DNA of 64,000 bases from Oryzomonas japonica. GTDB taxonomy: Bacteria; Desulfobacterota; Desulfuromonadia; Geobacterales; Pseudopelobacteraceae. This document shows, one piece after another, positions 54,891 to 62,946 of this stretch. Within the stretch, counting starts at the first letter, position 1, and the number at the start of each line of letters is the position of its first letter. The position numbers were made by a program, and so were the translations under genes. Location of the stretch: assembly GCF_008802365.1 (NCBI RefSeq), contig NZ_VZQZ01000007.1, positions 59,259 through 123,258 of the forward strand. The letters run 5' to 3'. The notes under the pieces were generated by a model that saw only the letters and a list, made by a program, of their open reading frames with translations, ran no database searches and was not told the origin of the DNA.

Positions 54891-56513
54891 CTAGACGACC
54901 TCTGGGACGGGTGGGGCATCGGGGCCGGCGGTGCCGCCGTTGTCGGCAGCGGGTATGCTGATCGTAGCGGTCGTGCCCTTGTCCGGTTCCGATTCAAATA
55001 CCAACCGCCCGCGATGTTCAGTCACGATGAAGTTCGATATATACAGGCCAAGGCCGCTGCCGCCGCTTTCCATGCGGGTGGAGAAAAACGGTTCCATGAG
55101 GCGGCTCATGATATCCGGTCGGATGCCCTTCCCATCATCCCTTACGACGAGGGAAACCTCCCCATGCAGGCTGTCATAGTCCGAGACGATCGTTACGACC
55201 CCGTTTCGTGATTCCGGAATGGCCTGTATGCTGTTCAGGATCAGATTGATAACTACCTGCTCCAGTTGGTAACGGTTGCCGGTCACCGCGGGCAGTTCCG
55301 GGTACGGTTCATTCTGGATGACGATATTGCCGTGGCGCCCATGGGCGCGGATAATGGTAAGAGCGTCGACGACCACCTGATTGAGGTTCACCCGGTCCTT
55401 TGCGTCGCTATGACCGCCGACGTTGTAAGCCCTCATATCCTGCACGACCTTTTCGATGCGCTCGGAACAGCGCGCGATGACCTCCGTGGCCTTGGTGACT
55501 TCGCCCCGCACCAAGCTGAATACCGCCCCTCCCAGTACAAAATCCCCCTCCTCCTCGGCAACTCGTTCCAATATGGGGAGCGCACTCTTCCAGGTCTTGG
55601 CGACCTGCTGCCCCGCAAGCTTGATGGCGCCGTTGGGCGTGTTGATCTCATGGGCCATGCTGGAGGCCAAGAGCCCCAGGGAGGTCATGCGGTTGGTCTG
55701 GATCAGCTTGGCCATGATCTGCTGTTTTTCCTTCTGGACTTCGAGGCGCATGGCATTAATCAACTGTTGTTGCAAACGGCGGTTTTCCTCTTCCCGCTCT
55801 TGCAGCGAGGCGGCCAGCAGGCTGATGGCACCGGCGGCCCGGCCCGGTTCATCGTTGCTGACGGGGGCGATCCTGACCGCGTAGTTCCCCGTCTGCATGG
55901 ACTCCAGACCGCGCATGAGGGCATTGAAGGAACGGGTCACCTGGCGGAGCGCGAGATAGCAGAGGGACGAGACCGAGATCCAGAAAAGGAAGGCCGTAGC
56001 ACATGCCATCATGATCAGGCGCTGGGTCCGCGCTTTGAACTCGGTCGTGTCCAGATCCAGGCGGACGGTGCCGATCAAGGCGCCCACCGGTTCTTTGCTG
56101 CCGATAATGGCAGACTCCGGGGAGGAACCCAGAGGGGTGCTGCGCACCTCCACGGTCCTGCTCAGCAACTCGCTGGGACTGCGTGAAACCGGTTTGCGCA
56201 TCTCGGCCAGGACCCTGCCGTCATTGGTGCGGACCGTCAGGCTGTGGAAATCGGGGGTACGGGCGGTGTCCTGGGCAATCTGCATAAGCACGGTGCGGTT
56301 TTCGGCGAACAGAGGTAGGCGGACGGTATCGGCCAGGTGCGCCGCTATCAGTTGGCACCTGTTGCCGGCATAGATGCTTTGCTCGCGGATTTCGGTGACG
56401 ATATAGGCGGAACCGAACAGGACGGCCATGAGGGCGGTCAGTAGGGTAAATATGAGGAAAAGCTTGAATTGGAAGCTGGCGCGGAAATTTATGAATTGGG
56501 TGCAGGGCGACAC
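54891..56513 (-). CDS. Membrane sensor histidine kinase
   Basis: 540 residues from GTG 56513. TM1 LFLIFTLLTALMAVLFGSAY, periplasmic domain about 45-165, TM2 (MMACATAFLFWISVSSLCYL), HAMP, then a coiled coil and the kinase core with phospho-acceptor His in LLASSMAHEINTPNGAIKL. The ATPase follows with NLILNSIQAIPES, VVRDDGKGI and GSGLGLYISNFIV. It starts 2 bases after the binding-protein gene ends, so the kinase may read the state of that protein through its periplasmic domain. Confidence 0.92.
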   Translation of the reverse strand: MSPCTQFINFRASFQFKLFLIFTLLTALMAVLFGSAYIVTEIREQSIYAGNRCQLIAAHLADTVRLPLFAENRTVLMQIAQDTARTPDFHSLTVRTNDGRVLAEMRKPVSRSPSELLSRTVEVRSTPLGSSPESAIIGSKEPVGALIGTVRLDLDTTEFKARTQRLIMMACATAFLFWISVSSLCYLALRQVTRSFNALMRGLESMQTGNYAVRIAPVSNDEPGRAAGAISLLAASLQEREEENRRLQQQLINAMRLEVQKEKQQIMAKLIQTNRMTSLGLLASSMAHEINTPNGAIKLAGQQVAKTWKSALPILERVAEEEGDFVLGGAVFSLVRGEVTKATEVIARCSERIEKVVQDMRAYNVGGHSDAKDRVNLNQVVVDALTIIRAHGRHGNIVIQNEPYPELPAVTGNRYQLEQVVINLILNSIQAIPESRNGVVTIVSDYDSLHGEVSLVVRDDGKGIRPDIMSRLMEPFFSTRMESGGSGLGLYISNFIVTEHRGRLVFESEPDKGTTATISIPAADNGGTAGPDAPPVPEVV

Positions 56514-56515
56514 GA

Positions 56516-57394
56516 TTATTCTCTTGGGTGCAGAGCAGCGCGCTCGGCTGCTATGCCCAGGTGTTTCATGACGCTCGGATTAGTTTTGAGCTGGATTCTG
56601 CGCGGGTAGGCGAGGGGAATGTCCGACGCCTCGGTCCCCTTGAGAATAGCCGAACCCATGTCGCTCGCCTGCCTGCCCAGTTCGGCGCGGTCGATCTCCA
56701 GGACCGCCGCCGCCCCCAGGCCCAGATAGGCGTTGGCAAAGGATACCACCGGTACGTTGTGCTCCTGGGAAAAACGGAAATAGGCCTCCACCGTTTCCCG
56801 GGCGACGGCCGTGGCGTCGGGGAGCATCCACAGTGCATCGACTTTGCCGGCCAAGGTGGCAAGTTGGGTCAGGGTATCCCGCGGGGTCGAAACCTCGCGC
56901 ACCACCAGCTCTATCCCCATCCTCTGGGCCGCTTGGCGGGCCAGTTGCACGTACCAGCCGCTCTTGGCGGGATGGTAGATCAGCCCTACGTGACGCTTTT
57001 TCATCCCATGAAACAGGGAAAGGTAGCGTTCCGGCGGCGCGAACATGCCGACGCCGGTCAGGTTGGAGTGGGTGGCGTGACGGCTATGGATGCCGAGGGA
57101 GATCAGGGCGATGACCGGGGTCTGCCGCAGCTTGTTGGCCGCTTCCAGAGCCCGGTCTCCCAGGGCCAGGACCAGAGCGGGCTGATCTTCGCGGACGATG
57201 CGGGTAATGTCCACATCGGCGTAGTCGGCGAGCACGACCACCCGCTCCGAGAATCTGCGGTTGGCGCGGAACCCGGCAAGGGCCTCTTCGAAGGCCGGAT
57301 CGCGGCGGCTCTGGAGCACCAGCACATCGTAGGCATCGGCCGCAAGGGGGAGCAGCAGGGCAAGTGAGAATATGAAGGCGGTCAGTATCCTCAA
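56516..57394 (-). CDS. ABC-type periplasmic binding protein without transporter
   Basis: 292 residues from TTG 57394, which overlaps the receptor stop (TTGA). Signal peptide ILTAFIFSLALLLPLAADA, then a two-lobed binding-protein pattern of the TrpX-like family: VLVLQSRRDPAFEEALAGF, ALGDRALEAANKL, PVIALISLG, SNLTGVGMFAPPERYLSLF, VGLIYHPAKSGW. No permease or ATPase gene is nearby. Because it lies between a TonB receptor and a kinase, a sensory role is inferred. Confidence 0.82.
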   Translation of the reverse strand: MRILTAFIFSLALLLPLAADAYDVLVLQSRRDPAFEEALAGFRANRRFSERVVVLADYADVDITRIVREDQPALVLALGDRALEAANKLRQTPVIALISLGIHSRHATHSNLTGVGMFAPPERYLSLFHGMKKRHVGLIYHPAKSGWYVQLARQAAQRMGIELVVREVSTPRDTLTQLATLAGKVDALWMLPDATAVARETVEAYFRFSQEHNVPVVSFANAYLGLGAAAVLEIDRAELGRQASDMGSAILKGTEASDIPLAYPRRIQLKTNPSVMKHLGIAAERAALHPRE

Positions 57395-59316
57395 AAGCGC
57401 ACCCTCATGCCACCCTCAAACCAGCGGCCCGTGTTGGGTATTAGATATGTTTCATACTGTGAGGCATTGAAGAGATTATGCCCGGAAAAGAATAACTCCA
57501 GGGAGTTTTGTTCACGTTTGAAAAGCACTGCCCCCAAGTGCAGGTCCCACGTCAGGCCGCCGTAGCGGCCGTTTTCGTCTGGCCGGGAATTCCAAAATAC
57601 ATGGCGGCCGGTCAGTACGCCTCGGTAGGTCTTGTCGTTGTAGCGTAGGGCCACCTGTACGGTGTGGCGGGCGAAATCGTTAACTTCGTTGCCGTCGCTG
57701 GTGCGGGTGGTGTCGGTGAAGGTGTAGCCGGCTCCGAGCGAGGTATTCCAGATTGGGGTGGTGCGGGCTTCCAGTTCCGCTCCCAGCGCCATATGCTGTT
57801 TAACCGTGTCGCCCCAGGTCTGGTTGCGGAACAGGGTGCCTTTTACCCAGACGTACGGTATGGCGCTGCTCTCCGCCCCGACCTGGGTGGTCCAGATCTT
57901 CACCGAGGGGGAGTCGGTAAGGCCCAGCACGGGGAGGCCGTAGCCACGGGCGGTGTAGGCCCGCAGCAGTGTGCTGTCGGTCAGTTGCCAAGTGGCCCCC
58001 AAGGCAGGGCTAAACTGGTCTCCGGCGGTCTGGGTATGGTCGACACGCACGCCGGGGGTCAGGCTCATGGGGCCGAGGGTGAGGGTGTCGTTGAGGAACA
58101 CGCCCCAGCGTTCCACCTTTCTGTTGAAGGGGCTAACGGTGCTGCCGTCGGAGGAGTTGTTGTACTGTTCCAGGTGGTTGTAGTCGCTGCCGACCACTAG
58201 CAGATTGTCATCCCCCCGCCAGACCAGTTTGGCGCTGGCGCCGCTTACCTGCTCCTTGACGATGCCCGTCGGCAGACCTGTTTGGAAGGACCACGTGGCG
58301 CCGTCGCTGATATTGAAGTAGGATGCGTCATTTCTATTGAAGGAATGATGGCCCATTATCTCCAATTCCAACCGCTCGCCAATGGGATAACGCAGGCCGA
58401 CCGATCCCACCGTAAAACGCTTCTCCTGACGTTCTTTGAGGTCATAGGGAACGGCATACAAATCCCCCATGTCGGCGCGGGTGGAAAAATAGGTGGCCCA
58501 GATCTGCCCGTGGTTCGGGAGGTCATAGGTTAGCTTGGCATAAGCACGGTTGGAATTGATCTGGGTATTGGAGAACAGGCCGTCGGAGCCCAGATAGCTG
58601 CCGGACAAGTAGTAGCCGAACCTGTTGCCGGTGCCGCTCAGTTCCAGACTGGTATCGGCCGTAGTTTGCTCGCCGATGGAGGCGGTGGCCGCGCCGCCGA
58701 TGGTGCGGCCCCGCTCGGGCGATTTGGTGATGACGTTGATCACCCCGCCCAGCGCCTGGCCCCAGGCCGAGGAGGCGGCCCCCTTGACGATCTCGATACG
58801 CTCGATGATATGGGCCGGGATCAGGGAGGTGTCGGAAAAACCGCTCCCTAGGTTGGTTATGGACACCCCGTCCACGAATACCTGGGTGTGGATGAAGTCA
58901 ATACTTTGGATAAAAGTGTAGGCAGAAACCCCTGGTCCGCCGTTGTGCTGGACCTGGATGCCGGGGATGGTGTCCAGCACGTCGGCCAGGGTGTGGGCGT
59001 TGAGGGCCTCGATCTCCGGGGCGGTAACCACGGTGACGTTTTCTGCGGTCTGGGAGAGCGGTTTGGGGGCGCGGGAGGAGGTGGATGCCTCCTCCTGCCA
59101 GGCGCTGAAGAGCCCCAGGGTCTCGTCCGCCTCTTCCCCCCATGCCAGGGATGGGAGGACGCCGAGAGCTAGGCAAAGGACCACCAAAAAAGTGTTGATG
59201 GTATGTTGAGGTTTGAAGAGTGACATGATAGGCTTCCGTGCGCGGGATACTACCAGAAACAAAGACTGCATGTCCAGCACGTTGGAAACCCTCTTTGTAC
59301 TTGGATATTTGTTCAT
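57391..59316 (-). CDS. TonB-dependent outer-membrane receptor
   Basis: 641 residues from 59316, chosen for AAGGAG 7 bases upstream. Met31 (59226, MSLFKPQHTINTF) directly precedes the hydrophobic signal core and is an alternative. Plug domain: NVTVVTAPEIEALNAHTLAD, VLDTIPGIQVQHNGGPG, VFVDGVSITNLGSGF, IIERIEIVKGAASSAWGQAL, GGVINVITKSP. A 22-strand-type barrel follows, ending EGGMRVRF with terminal Phe. It imports an unknown ligand. The first gene of an operon with binding protein and kinase, divergent from the peptide gene. Confidence 0.92.
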   Translation of the reverse strand: MNKYPSTKRVSNVLDMQSLFLVVSRARKPIMSLFKPQHTINTFLVVLCLALGVLPSLAWGEEADETLGLFSAWQEEASTSSRAPKPLSQTAENVTVVTAPEIEALNAHTLADVLDTIPGIQVQHNGGPGVSAYTFIQSIDFIHTQVFVDGVSITNLGSGFSDTSLIPAHIIERIEIVKGAASSAWGQALGGVINVITKSPERGRTIGGAATASIGEQTTADTSLELSGTGNRFGYYLSGSYLGSDGLFSNTQINSNRAYAKLTYDLPNHGQIWATYFSTRADMGDLYAVPYDLKERQEKRFTVGSVGLRYPIGERLELEIMGHHSFNRNDASYFNISDGATWSFQTGLPTGIVKEQVSGASAKLVWRGDDNLLVVGSDYNHLEQYNNSSDGSTVSPFNRKVERWGVFLNDTLTLGPMSLTPGVRVDHTQTAGDQFSPALGATWQLTDSTLLRAYTARGYGLPVLGLTDSPSVKIWTTQVGAESSAIPYVWVKGTLFRNQTWGDTVKQHMALGAELEARTTPIWNTSLGAGYTFTDTTRTSDGNEVNDFARHTVQVALRYNDKTYRGVLTGRHVFWNSRPDENGRYGGLTWDLHLGAVLFKREQNSLELFFSGHNLFNASQYETYLIPNTGRWFEGGMRVRF

Positions 59317-59484
59317 GGATTGCTCCTTGCCTGTCTCTGGAAAAGGAACGGGTATATGAAAGGAATTCTTGACCGCACCAGCGTCCGTTTTTTCCCTGAT
59401 TCTTGATGGCGTGGCGGCTGGAATATGTGCAAAAAACCAGCCGGATGGCGTTGCAGTACACTAAAATGAAAGGAGGTGAGGTAT

Positions 59485-59586
59485 ATGCGTGAAGTTCAGG
59501 AGGAGTTGGTGGTGCTGGAGGAAGGGCATGTTGCGGGTGTCGTCGCCGCATGTTGTGCCACAGCCAATGTGGCAAAGATCAACTAG
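59485..59586 (+). CDS. RiPP-like precursor peptide
   Basis: 33 residues, starting MREVQEELVVLEEGH with the putative core AGVVAACCATANVAKIN. A very strong site AAGGAGGTGA lies 6 bases upstream. The first half is acidic (a leader-like helix) and the second half small, hydrophobic and contains adjacent Cys23-Cys24. It lies 59 bases ahead of a radical SAM/SPASM maturase, the usual arrangement for radical-SAM RiPPs. I recall an automated-annotation family named geopeptide from Geobacter with this architecture; the assignment should be verified. Product, modification and activity are unknown. Confidence 0.75.
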   Translation: MREVQEELVVLEEGHVAGVVAACCATANVAKIN

Positions 59587-59645
59587 ATGTCTCATGGCGG
59601 GGAGGGGCGACCCTCCCCACACCTTTTCTGGGAGAGGGCCGCTTC

Positions 59646-60941
59646 ATGGAGCTTACGCACTATCTTAAAACTTACCCCTGTCCCGATAAACCGGGCCGGG
59701 TTCTACTCATAGCCACCCGGCGCTGCGCAGTGCTGGAACTGTCCGAAAGCCTGCTGGAAAAGGCCCGTAGGGGTGAACTGGCAGAGCGGGAACGGGACAC
59801 CCTGGTGCGCCTGGGGGTGCTGGTGCCGGACCGGGGAGAGGAGCGGAAGGAGGTGCGCCAGACCTTTACGGCCATCAACCGTGCCAGCCGTCACTTTGCT
59901 GCTCTGGTAACTTTAACCCTGGAATGCAACCTGGCCTGCGGCTACTGTTTCGAGGACCCCTTCCGGGGGCGGTTCGTGATGGCAGACGATACGGCCGGGA
60001 TGCTGGTGCAGCGCTTGACGGAACAGATGGCCGCAGGGCGGGATGTGACCGTGGACTTCTACGGGGGCGAGGCCCTGATGGCCCTGCCGCTCCTGAAGCG
60101 TATCGCCGGCCGTCTCGTGGAGGTGGCCCGGGAAGCGGGGGTCGTCTTTCGGTTCAACATCATCACCAATGCTACCCTGCTGACCCGCCGGGTCGTGCAG
60201 GAGCTCCTTCCCCTGGGGCTGGCCGCCGTCAGGGTGACCCTGGACGGCCCCCGGGAGATCCACGACCAACAGCGCCCCTTTGTCTCCGGCAAGGGGAGCT
60301 TCGACACCATCGTTGCCAATATCAAGGCGATCCATGAGCTCGTGCCGGTGGACCTGGGGGGGAACTACACCCGCGATAATTTTCAACGGTTCCCGGAGAT
60401 GCTGGATCTCCTCATCGCCGAGGGAATCGCGCCGGCGGCGTTGAAGGCGGTGGGGTTTTCGCCGGTCATACCCAAGGCGGACGGCAGCGTTTCCGGGGAT
60501 TTGGGTTCGGCGTGTGCCTCCACCAGCGAGCCGTGGATGATCGAGGCCAGCCTGTTCCTGCGGCACGAGGTCATCAGACGGGGGTTCCCGACCCCCAAGC
60601 TCAGGGCGGCCGCCTGCATGGTCGAGTTCGAGCGCGATCTGGTGGTGGCCTATGACGGCTCCCTCTACAAGTGCCCCGCCTTCATGGGGCGGGAGGAGTT
60701 GCGGATCGGTTCCCTGGCCGAAGGGATCGGCGCTTATGCCGCGTCCCACAACCTGGATGTGTGGAAAAACGACGAATGCCTGGAGTGCGCCTACCTGCCC
60801 ATCTGTTTCGGCGGTTGCCGTTTCCTGCGTCTGCTGCGCACCGGCGCCATTGATGGCGTTGACTGCCGCCGCGTCTATCTGGATACCGCCTTGGAACAAC
60901 TCGTTCGCCAGGATCTGGCCATGGGCAGGCCGACGGCATAG
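59646..60941 (+). CDS. Radical SAM/SPASM peptide maturase
   Basis: 431 residues from MELTHYLKTYPCPDKPGRVL. The N-terminal 80 residues resemble the small peptide-recognition winged-helix region of such maturases. Radical SAM motif C94-x3-C98-x2-C101 in LECNLACGYCFEDPF, then VDFYGGEALMALPLLKRI. The SPASM region near the C-terminus has YKCPAFMG, ECLECAYLPICFGGCRF and a late VDC, enough Cys for two auxiliary clusters. It presumably installs thioether or C-C links on the adjacent peptide. No exporter or peptidase follows. Confidence 0.9.
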   Translation: MELTHYLKTYPCPDKPGRVLLIATRRCAVLELSESLLEKARRGELAERERDTLVRLGVLVPDRGEERKEVRQTFTAINRASRHFAALVTLTLECNLACGYCFEDPFRGRFVMADDTAGMLVQRLTEQMAAGRDVTVDFYGGEALMALPLLKRIAGRLVEVAREAGVVFRFNIITNATLLTRRVVQELLPLGLAAVRVTLDGPREIHDQQRPFVSGKGSFDTIVANIKAIHELVPVDLGGNYTRDNFQRFPEMLDLLIAEGIAPAALKAVGFSPVIPKADGSVSGDLGSACASTSEPWMIEASLFLRHEVIRRGFPTPKLRAAACMVEFERDLVVAYDGSLYKCPAFMGREELRIGSLAEGIGAYAASHNLDVWKNDECLECAYLPICFGGCRFLRLLRTGAIDGVDCRRVYLDTALEQLVRQDLAMGRPTA

Positions 60942-60946
60942 AGCCG

Positions 60947-60965
60947 TTGTTAGTTTTGTTAACAT
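60947..60965. promoter_or_regulatory. Degenerate operator-like palindrome (site 1)
   Basis: TTGTTAG-TTTTG-TTAACAT, an imperfect version of sites 2 and 3, 6 bases after the maturase stop. Confidence 0.4.
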
Positions 60966-61012
60966 TCTTTGAATGGGTGTAACGCTATGAAATAAATAAT
61001 ATTTTTTGTTGA

Positions 61013-61031
61013 GTGTTAAAAAAATTAACAC
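61013..61031. promoter_or_regulatory. Perfect operator-like palindrome (site 2)
   Basis: GTGTTAA-AAAAA-TTAACAC, a perfect 7-base inverted repeat with a 5-base spacer. Its centre is 66 bases from site 1 and 77 bases from site 3. Confidence 0.6.
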
Positions 61032-61089
61032 TTTGTATCCATAAATATTTTTAAATTAATTCGATAGGTTGCTACACTGTCTTGAAATA

Positions 61090-61108
61090 GTGTTAAAAAA
61101 ATTAACAG
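61090..61108. promoter_or_regulatory. Operator-like palindrome (site 3)
   Basis: GTGTTAA-AAAAA-TTAACAG, identical to site 2 except for the last base. 162 bases before the alpha-amylase start. Confidence 0.6.
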
Positions 61109-61269
61109 TCCCCGCCGCCCCACTAGTCTCCCCGAATAACGCCATGAGTTGCCGTTCTAAAACTACTTGAAAAAGTGTGATTTCCTCCGTGCCTTTGTGG
61201 CCTCTCCGCCGTGTTGTGGTATTATTTCAGAACAGCCCAAGGGCTATCGCAGACACGGGGAGGGACATC

Positions 61270-62619
61270 ATGGGCGTTCTGATGCAGGCGTTTTACTGGG
61301 ATTGCCCCCGGGAGGAAGCCCAGGAATATACGTGGTGGAAGTTCCTTGCCACAAAACTCGGCGGGCTTGAACAGGCCGGCTTCACCGCCCTCTGGCTCCC
61401 GCCTGCCGGTAAGGCCGCCAACATCGGCGGCATGTCCATGGGGTATGATGTCTACGACTATTACGACCTGGGAAGATACCCGCAAAAGGCGTTGCGCAAG
61501 GTCAACGGCGTTGATGAGGTACGAACCTGGTTCGGTTCGGAAGAGGAGTTGCGCGCCCTGATCAGGGCTGCGCACGGGTGCAGCCTGAAGGTCTATGCCG
61601 ACCTGGTTCTCAACCACAACAACGGCGCCGACCAGCAGGAGTTCAACCCGATCTTGCAAAATTACCGCTGGACGAAATTCACCCCCCAAAGCAATCGCTT
61701 TACCCGCGACTGGACCTGCTTCAACCCCTCGCCCTACACCGAGAACGACCCCGCCGCCTTTGGCGGGATGCCGGACCTGTGCCACATCAATCCCCGCGTC
61801 TCCACCGGTATCCTCAACCACGCCAAGTGGATGATCGAAGAGATCGGTTTTGACGGCTTCCGCTACGACTTTGTCAAAGGGTTCGGCGCCTGGATCGTGC
61901 GGGCGATTCATGACCGCCAGTACAGCCGCGGAGGGCATCCGGTGTCTCTCTTCGGGGTGGGGGAGTGTTGGGCCGGAGACGATTTCATCGACAGTTGGCT
62001 TGATTCGGTGAACAACTGGGCCGTACACCGGGTTGGAGCCTTTGATTTTCCGCTGCGCTACCGGTTGAAGGATTTGTGCGACACCTACGGCTTCAGCCTG
62101 CGGACCCTGGCGGACGGCGGCGTGCTGATAAGGGATCGTCCCCACGAGGCGGTGAGCTTTGTGGATAACCACGATTTTAGCGGCAACGACTGCGTGGTGA
62201 ACGACAAGATGCTGGCCTACGCCTATATCCTCACCCACGAAGGCTACCCGTGCGTCTTCTGGAAGGATTATTTCAACTACGGACTGGCCCGGCCCGGAGA
62301 GCCGGATGGGATCGAGCGGCTGGTCAAGGTGCACGAGAGCCATGCCGGGGGCGGTACCGTCATCCGCTACGTGGACGACCTGCTGTACGTCATGGAGCGC
62401 GCCGGCATTGCCAGTCAACCGGGGCTGCTCTTTGTCCTGAACAATTCCGGGGGTTCCCTCGGCCGGCGGGTGCAGTCCGGTTTCGGAAACGCGACGCTGA
62501 AGCCCCTGGCCTGGGGCGGCAAGGGTGCTGTCCCCCAGCCGCCTGCGACCGCCACCGACAGTGACGGATGGTGTCAGATCGAGGCGCCGCCGCGGGGCTA
62601 TGTGGTGTACGGGGTGTGA
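61270..62619 (+). CDS. Cytoplasmic alpha-amylase (GH13)
   Basis: 449 residues from MGVLMQAFYWDCPREEAQEY (GGGGAGGG upstream); longer frames start in non-coding DNA. GH13 regions: LKVYADLVLNHNNGAD, GFRYDFVKGFGAW with the nucleophile Asp, GVGECWAGDD with the acid Glu, and FVDNHDFSGND with the third Asp. There is no signal peptide, so it acts on internal alpha-glucans such as glycogen. Length and QAFYWDCP start fit bacterial cytoplasmic amylases of the GH13_5 type. Confidence 0.92.
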   Translation: MGVLMQAFYWDCPREEAQEYTWWKFLATKLGGLEQAGFTALWLPPAGKAANIGGMSMGYDVYDYYDLGRYPQKALRKVNGVDEVRTWFGSEEELRALIRAAHGCSLKVYADLVLNHNNGADQQEFNPILQNYRWTKFTPQSNRFTRDWTCFNPSPYTENDPAAFGGMPDLCHINPRVSTGILNHAKWMIEEIGFDGFRYDFVKGFGAWIVRAIHDRQYSRGGHPVSLFGVGECWAGDDFIDSWLDSVNNWAVHRVGAFDFPLRYRLKDLCDTYGFSLRTLADGGVLIRDRPHEAVSFVDNHDFSGNDCVVNDKMLAYAYILTHEGYPCVFWKDYFNYGLARPGEPDGIERLVKVHESHAGGGTVIRYVDDLLYVMERAGIASQPGLLFVLNNSGGSLGRRVQSGFGNATLKPLAWGGKGAVPQPPATATDSDGWCQIEAPPRGYVVYGV

Positions 62620-62682
62620 GGCGGCGGGGATGTCCTGTCGGGGCCTTGGGAAACCGTTGTCGGCAAAGCTGAAAATTTACCC

Positions 62683-62711
62683 TTGACAAATTCTCCGCGG
62701 CTGTGATTTAG
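62683..62711 (+). promoter_or_regulatory. Promoter of aroF leader
   Basis: TTGACA (62683-62688), 17 bases, then ATTTAG (62706-62711; TTTAGT one base later is possible). Transcription would start within a few bases of the leader-peptide ATG at 62720, so the leader may be translated from a very short 5' end. Confidence 0.55.
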
Positions 62712-62719
62712 TACCAAAC

Positions 62720-62806
62720 ATGAATTCGAATCGTTTCTTTAGCGCCTTTTACTTTTTCTTTTGGTACGGCTTTTATTTCAGGCCGTCTGCCCGGGCAAAG
62801 GTGTAA
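62720..62806 (+). CDS. Aromatic-amino-acid-rich leader peptide of aroF
   Basis: 28 residues containing [16 protein letters not shown]: eight Phe, three Tyr and one Trp among the first twenty, then RPSARAKV and TAA. Such a run of the pathway end products is the hallmark of transcription attenuators (as in pheA and trp leaders). The stop is 31 bases before the terminator stem. There is no clear Shine-Dalgarno, in line with a near-leaderless start. Confidence 0.75.
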   Translation: MNSNRFFSAFYFFFWYGFYFRPSARAKV

Positions 62807-62836
62807 GCGCAAGGAAGCGAAACCATTACACACCAC

Positions 62837-62871
62837 AAGCCGGGTGGACAGACAGTCCCCCGGCTTTTTTT
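62837..62871 (+). terminator. Attenuator terminator upstream of aroF
   Basis: AAGCCGGG (62837-62844) pairs with CCCGGCTT (62859-62866) and is followed by a run of T to 62871. The upstream leader sequence GCCCGGGC (62789-62796) could pair with the left arm as an antiterminator when ribosomes stall in the Phe/Tyr codons. Confidence 0.75.
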
Positions 62872-62946
62872 GTTTACCGCAGCAGATGCGGACAGGGCCG
62901 GGGGGGAAACCTTCGGCCCTTTTGCTTGTGGGAAAGGAAACAGGGG

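Larger units (their letters stand above)
60942..61269. other. AT-rich region between maturase and alpha-amylase
   Basis: 328 bases, markedly AT-rich in 60950-61105, containing three related palindromes listed separately. It probably carries the amylase promoter and its operators. No frame supported. Confidence 0.5.

Noticed and set aside
61180..61210. CTCCGTGCCTTTGTGGC resembles the right end of the CACAGAGAC elements
   Set aside because: Only a short partial match and no left partner; not counted as a fourth copy.
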